Below, in pieces: positions 6,663-6,978 of a stretch of 6,978 nt of DNA; the first letter of the stretch is position 1; each line of letters begins with the position of its first letter. The DNA is from JBCBRD01 sp039819885 (lineage in GTDB: Bacteria; Pseudomonadota; Alphaproteobacteria; Rhizobiales; Hyphomicrobiaceae). The notes below the pieces were generated by a model that was given only the letters and a program-made list of their open reading frames with translations, was not told the DNA's origin and did not search any database. The position numbers and the translations under genes were made by a program. The DNA lies in contig JBCBRD010000174.1 in assembly GCA_039819885.1 (NCBI GenBank), positions 1 to 6,978 of the forward strand, read 5' to 3'.

Positions 6663-6978
6663 TCACCCGTTGTCCCCGTCGAAGATCCCGCCGACGGGAC
6701 CAAGCACAGAGCCTTCGCCGACGCCGCCGGTTGGGCCCATGTTTGCAAGAACGCGACCGGCCAAACGTGAGAACGGTAGGCTCTGGATCCAGACTTTGCC
6801 GGGTCCCCGAAGCCGGGCAAAGAAGACACCCTCGCCGCCAAAGATCATGGATTTGACTGAACCGGCGCGTTCGAGGTCGAAGTCGATGGTCGATGTGTAG
6901 GCCGCAACGCATCCGGTATCGACGTGAAGTTCTTCACCTGCTGCCAGTTCGCGTTCGACGACACAACCGCCAACGTGG
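6663..6978 (-). CDS. AIM24/TIGR00266 family protein (C-terminal part, cut by window edge)
   Basis: The frame is open from the right edge to a TGA at 6663-6665 and gives 104 residues of a protein whose start lies outside the window. The visible segments fit the AIM24 family: a beta-rich GEELHVDTGCVAAYTSTIDF, then SVKSMIFGGEGVFFARLRGPG with the family's characteristic GGEG turn, then KVWIQSLPFSRLA. The tail is rich in Gly (MGPTGGVGEGSVLGPVGGIFDGD), a common ending in bacterial members. AIM24 is known in yeast mitochondria as a factor for inner-membrane organisation; the bacterial role is not established. ATG at 6848 is internal, within the conserved core, so it is not the true start. It converges with the outer-membrane protein gene across a 277-base gap that holds the terminator; I see no clear terminator for this gene itself. 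Confidence 0.87.
   Translation of the reverse strand, partial: HVGGCVVERELAAGEELHVDTGCVAAYTSTIDFDLERAGSVKSMIFGGEGVFFARLRGPGKVWIQSLPFSRLAGRVLANMGPTGGVGEGSVLGPVGGIFDGDNG

Noticed and set aside
5435..6841. Minus-strand open frame of 468 codons covering the whole outer-membrane protein gene in antisense
   Set aside because: It overlaps a clearly real gene and its terminator, its translation resembles no protein family and looks compositionally random, and it enters the AIM24 gene in a different frame. It is best explained as a shadow of codon bias.
6598..6900. Plus-strand 100-codon Pro-rich frame near the right end
   Set aside because: It is antisense to the AIM24-family gene, whose conserved GGEG and VWIQ motifs identify the true frame.

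Overview
The window looks like a piece of an alphaproteobacterial chromosome, probably Hyphomicrobiales-like, of moderate GC content. This rests on the protein types and on the pairing of a uvrC gene with an SDR reductase and a Gcw_chp outer-membrane protein. Lineage is inferred from gene content only. No tRNA, rRNA, insertion sequence, CRISPR array, phage gene or integrase is visible.

Layout from left to right. 1-909 (-) is the N-terminal half of uvrC, cut by the window edge. A short divergent gap (910-1042) holds a repeated CACAGGTG motif. 1043-2053 (+) encodes an unrecognised exported protein. It converges on 2088-2528 (-), a small stand-alone ParB/sulfiredoxin-fold protein. A strong hairpin terminator (2675-2707) ends the next gene, 2752-3999 (-), an exported GH73-type glucosaminidase with a long disordered linker and a C-terminal domain of unknown type. 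A gap (4000-4373) with no credible gene precedes 4374-5150 (-), an SDR enzyme with the Asp-Tyr-Lys active site of pteridine reductases. A 476-base divergent gap (5151-5626) leads to 5627-6385 (+), a Gcw_chp/TIGR02001 outer-membrane protein followed by a clear rho-independent terminator. 6663-6978 (-) is the C-terminal part of an AIM24/TIGR00266 family protein that runs off the right edge.

How the genes relate. They look like independent transcription units, not one pathway: gaps are wide, strands alternate and two or three genes carry their own terminators. Three products are envelope-related (the exported unknown, the glucosaminidase and the outer-membrane protein). The others are DNA repair (UvrC), a likely pterin or quinonoid-type reductase, a ParB-fold protein and AIM24. 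From memory, related genomes place the SDR gene next to uvrC. If so, the exported unknown, ParB-like and glucosaminidase genes form an insertion between them. I did not find a convincing new multi-gene system. The least-explained items are the exported protein at 1043-2053, the minimal ParB-fold protein, the C-terminal domain of the glucosaminidase and the structured gap at 5151-5626.
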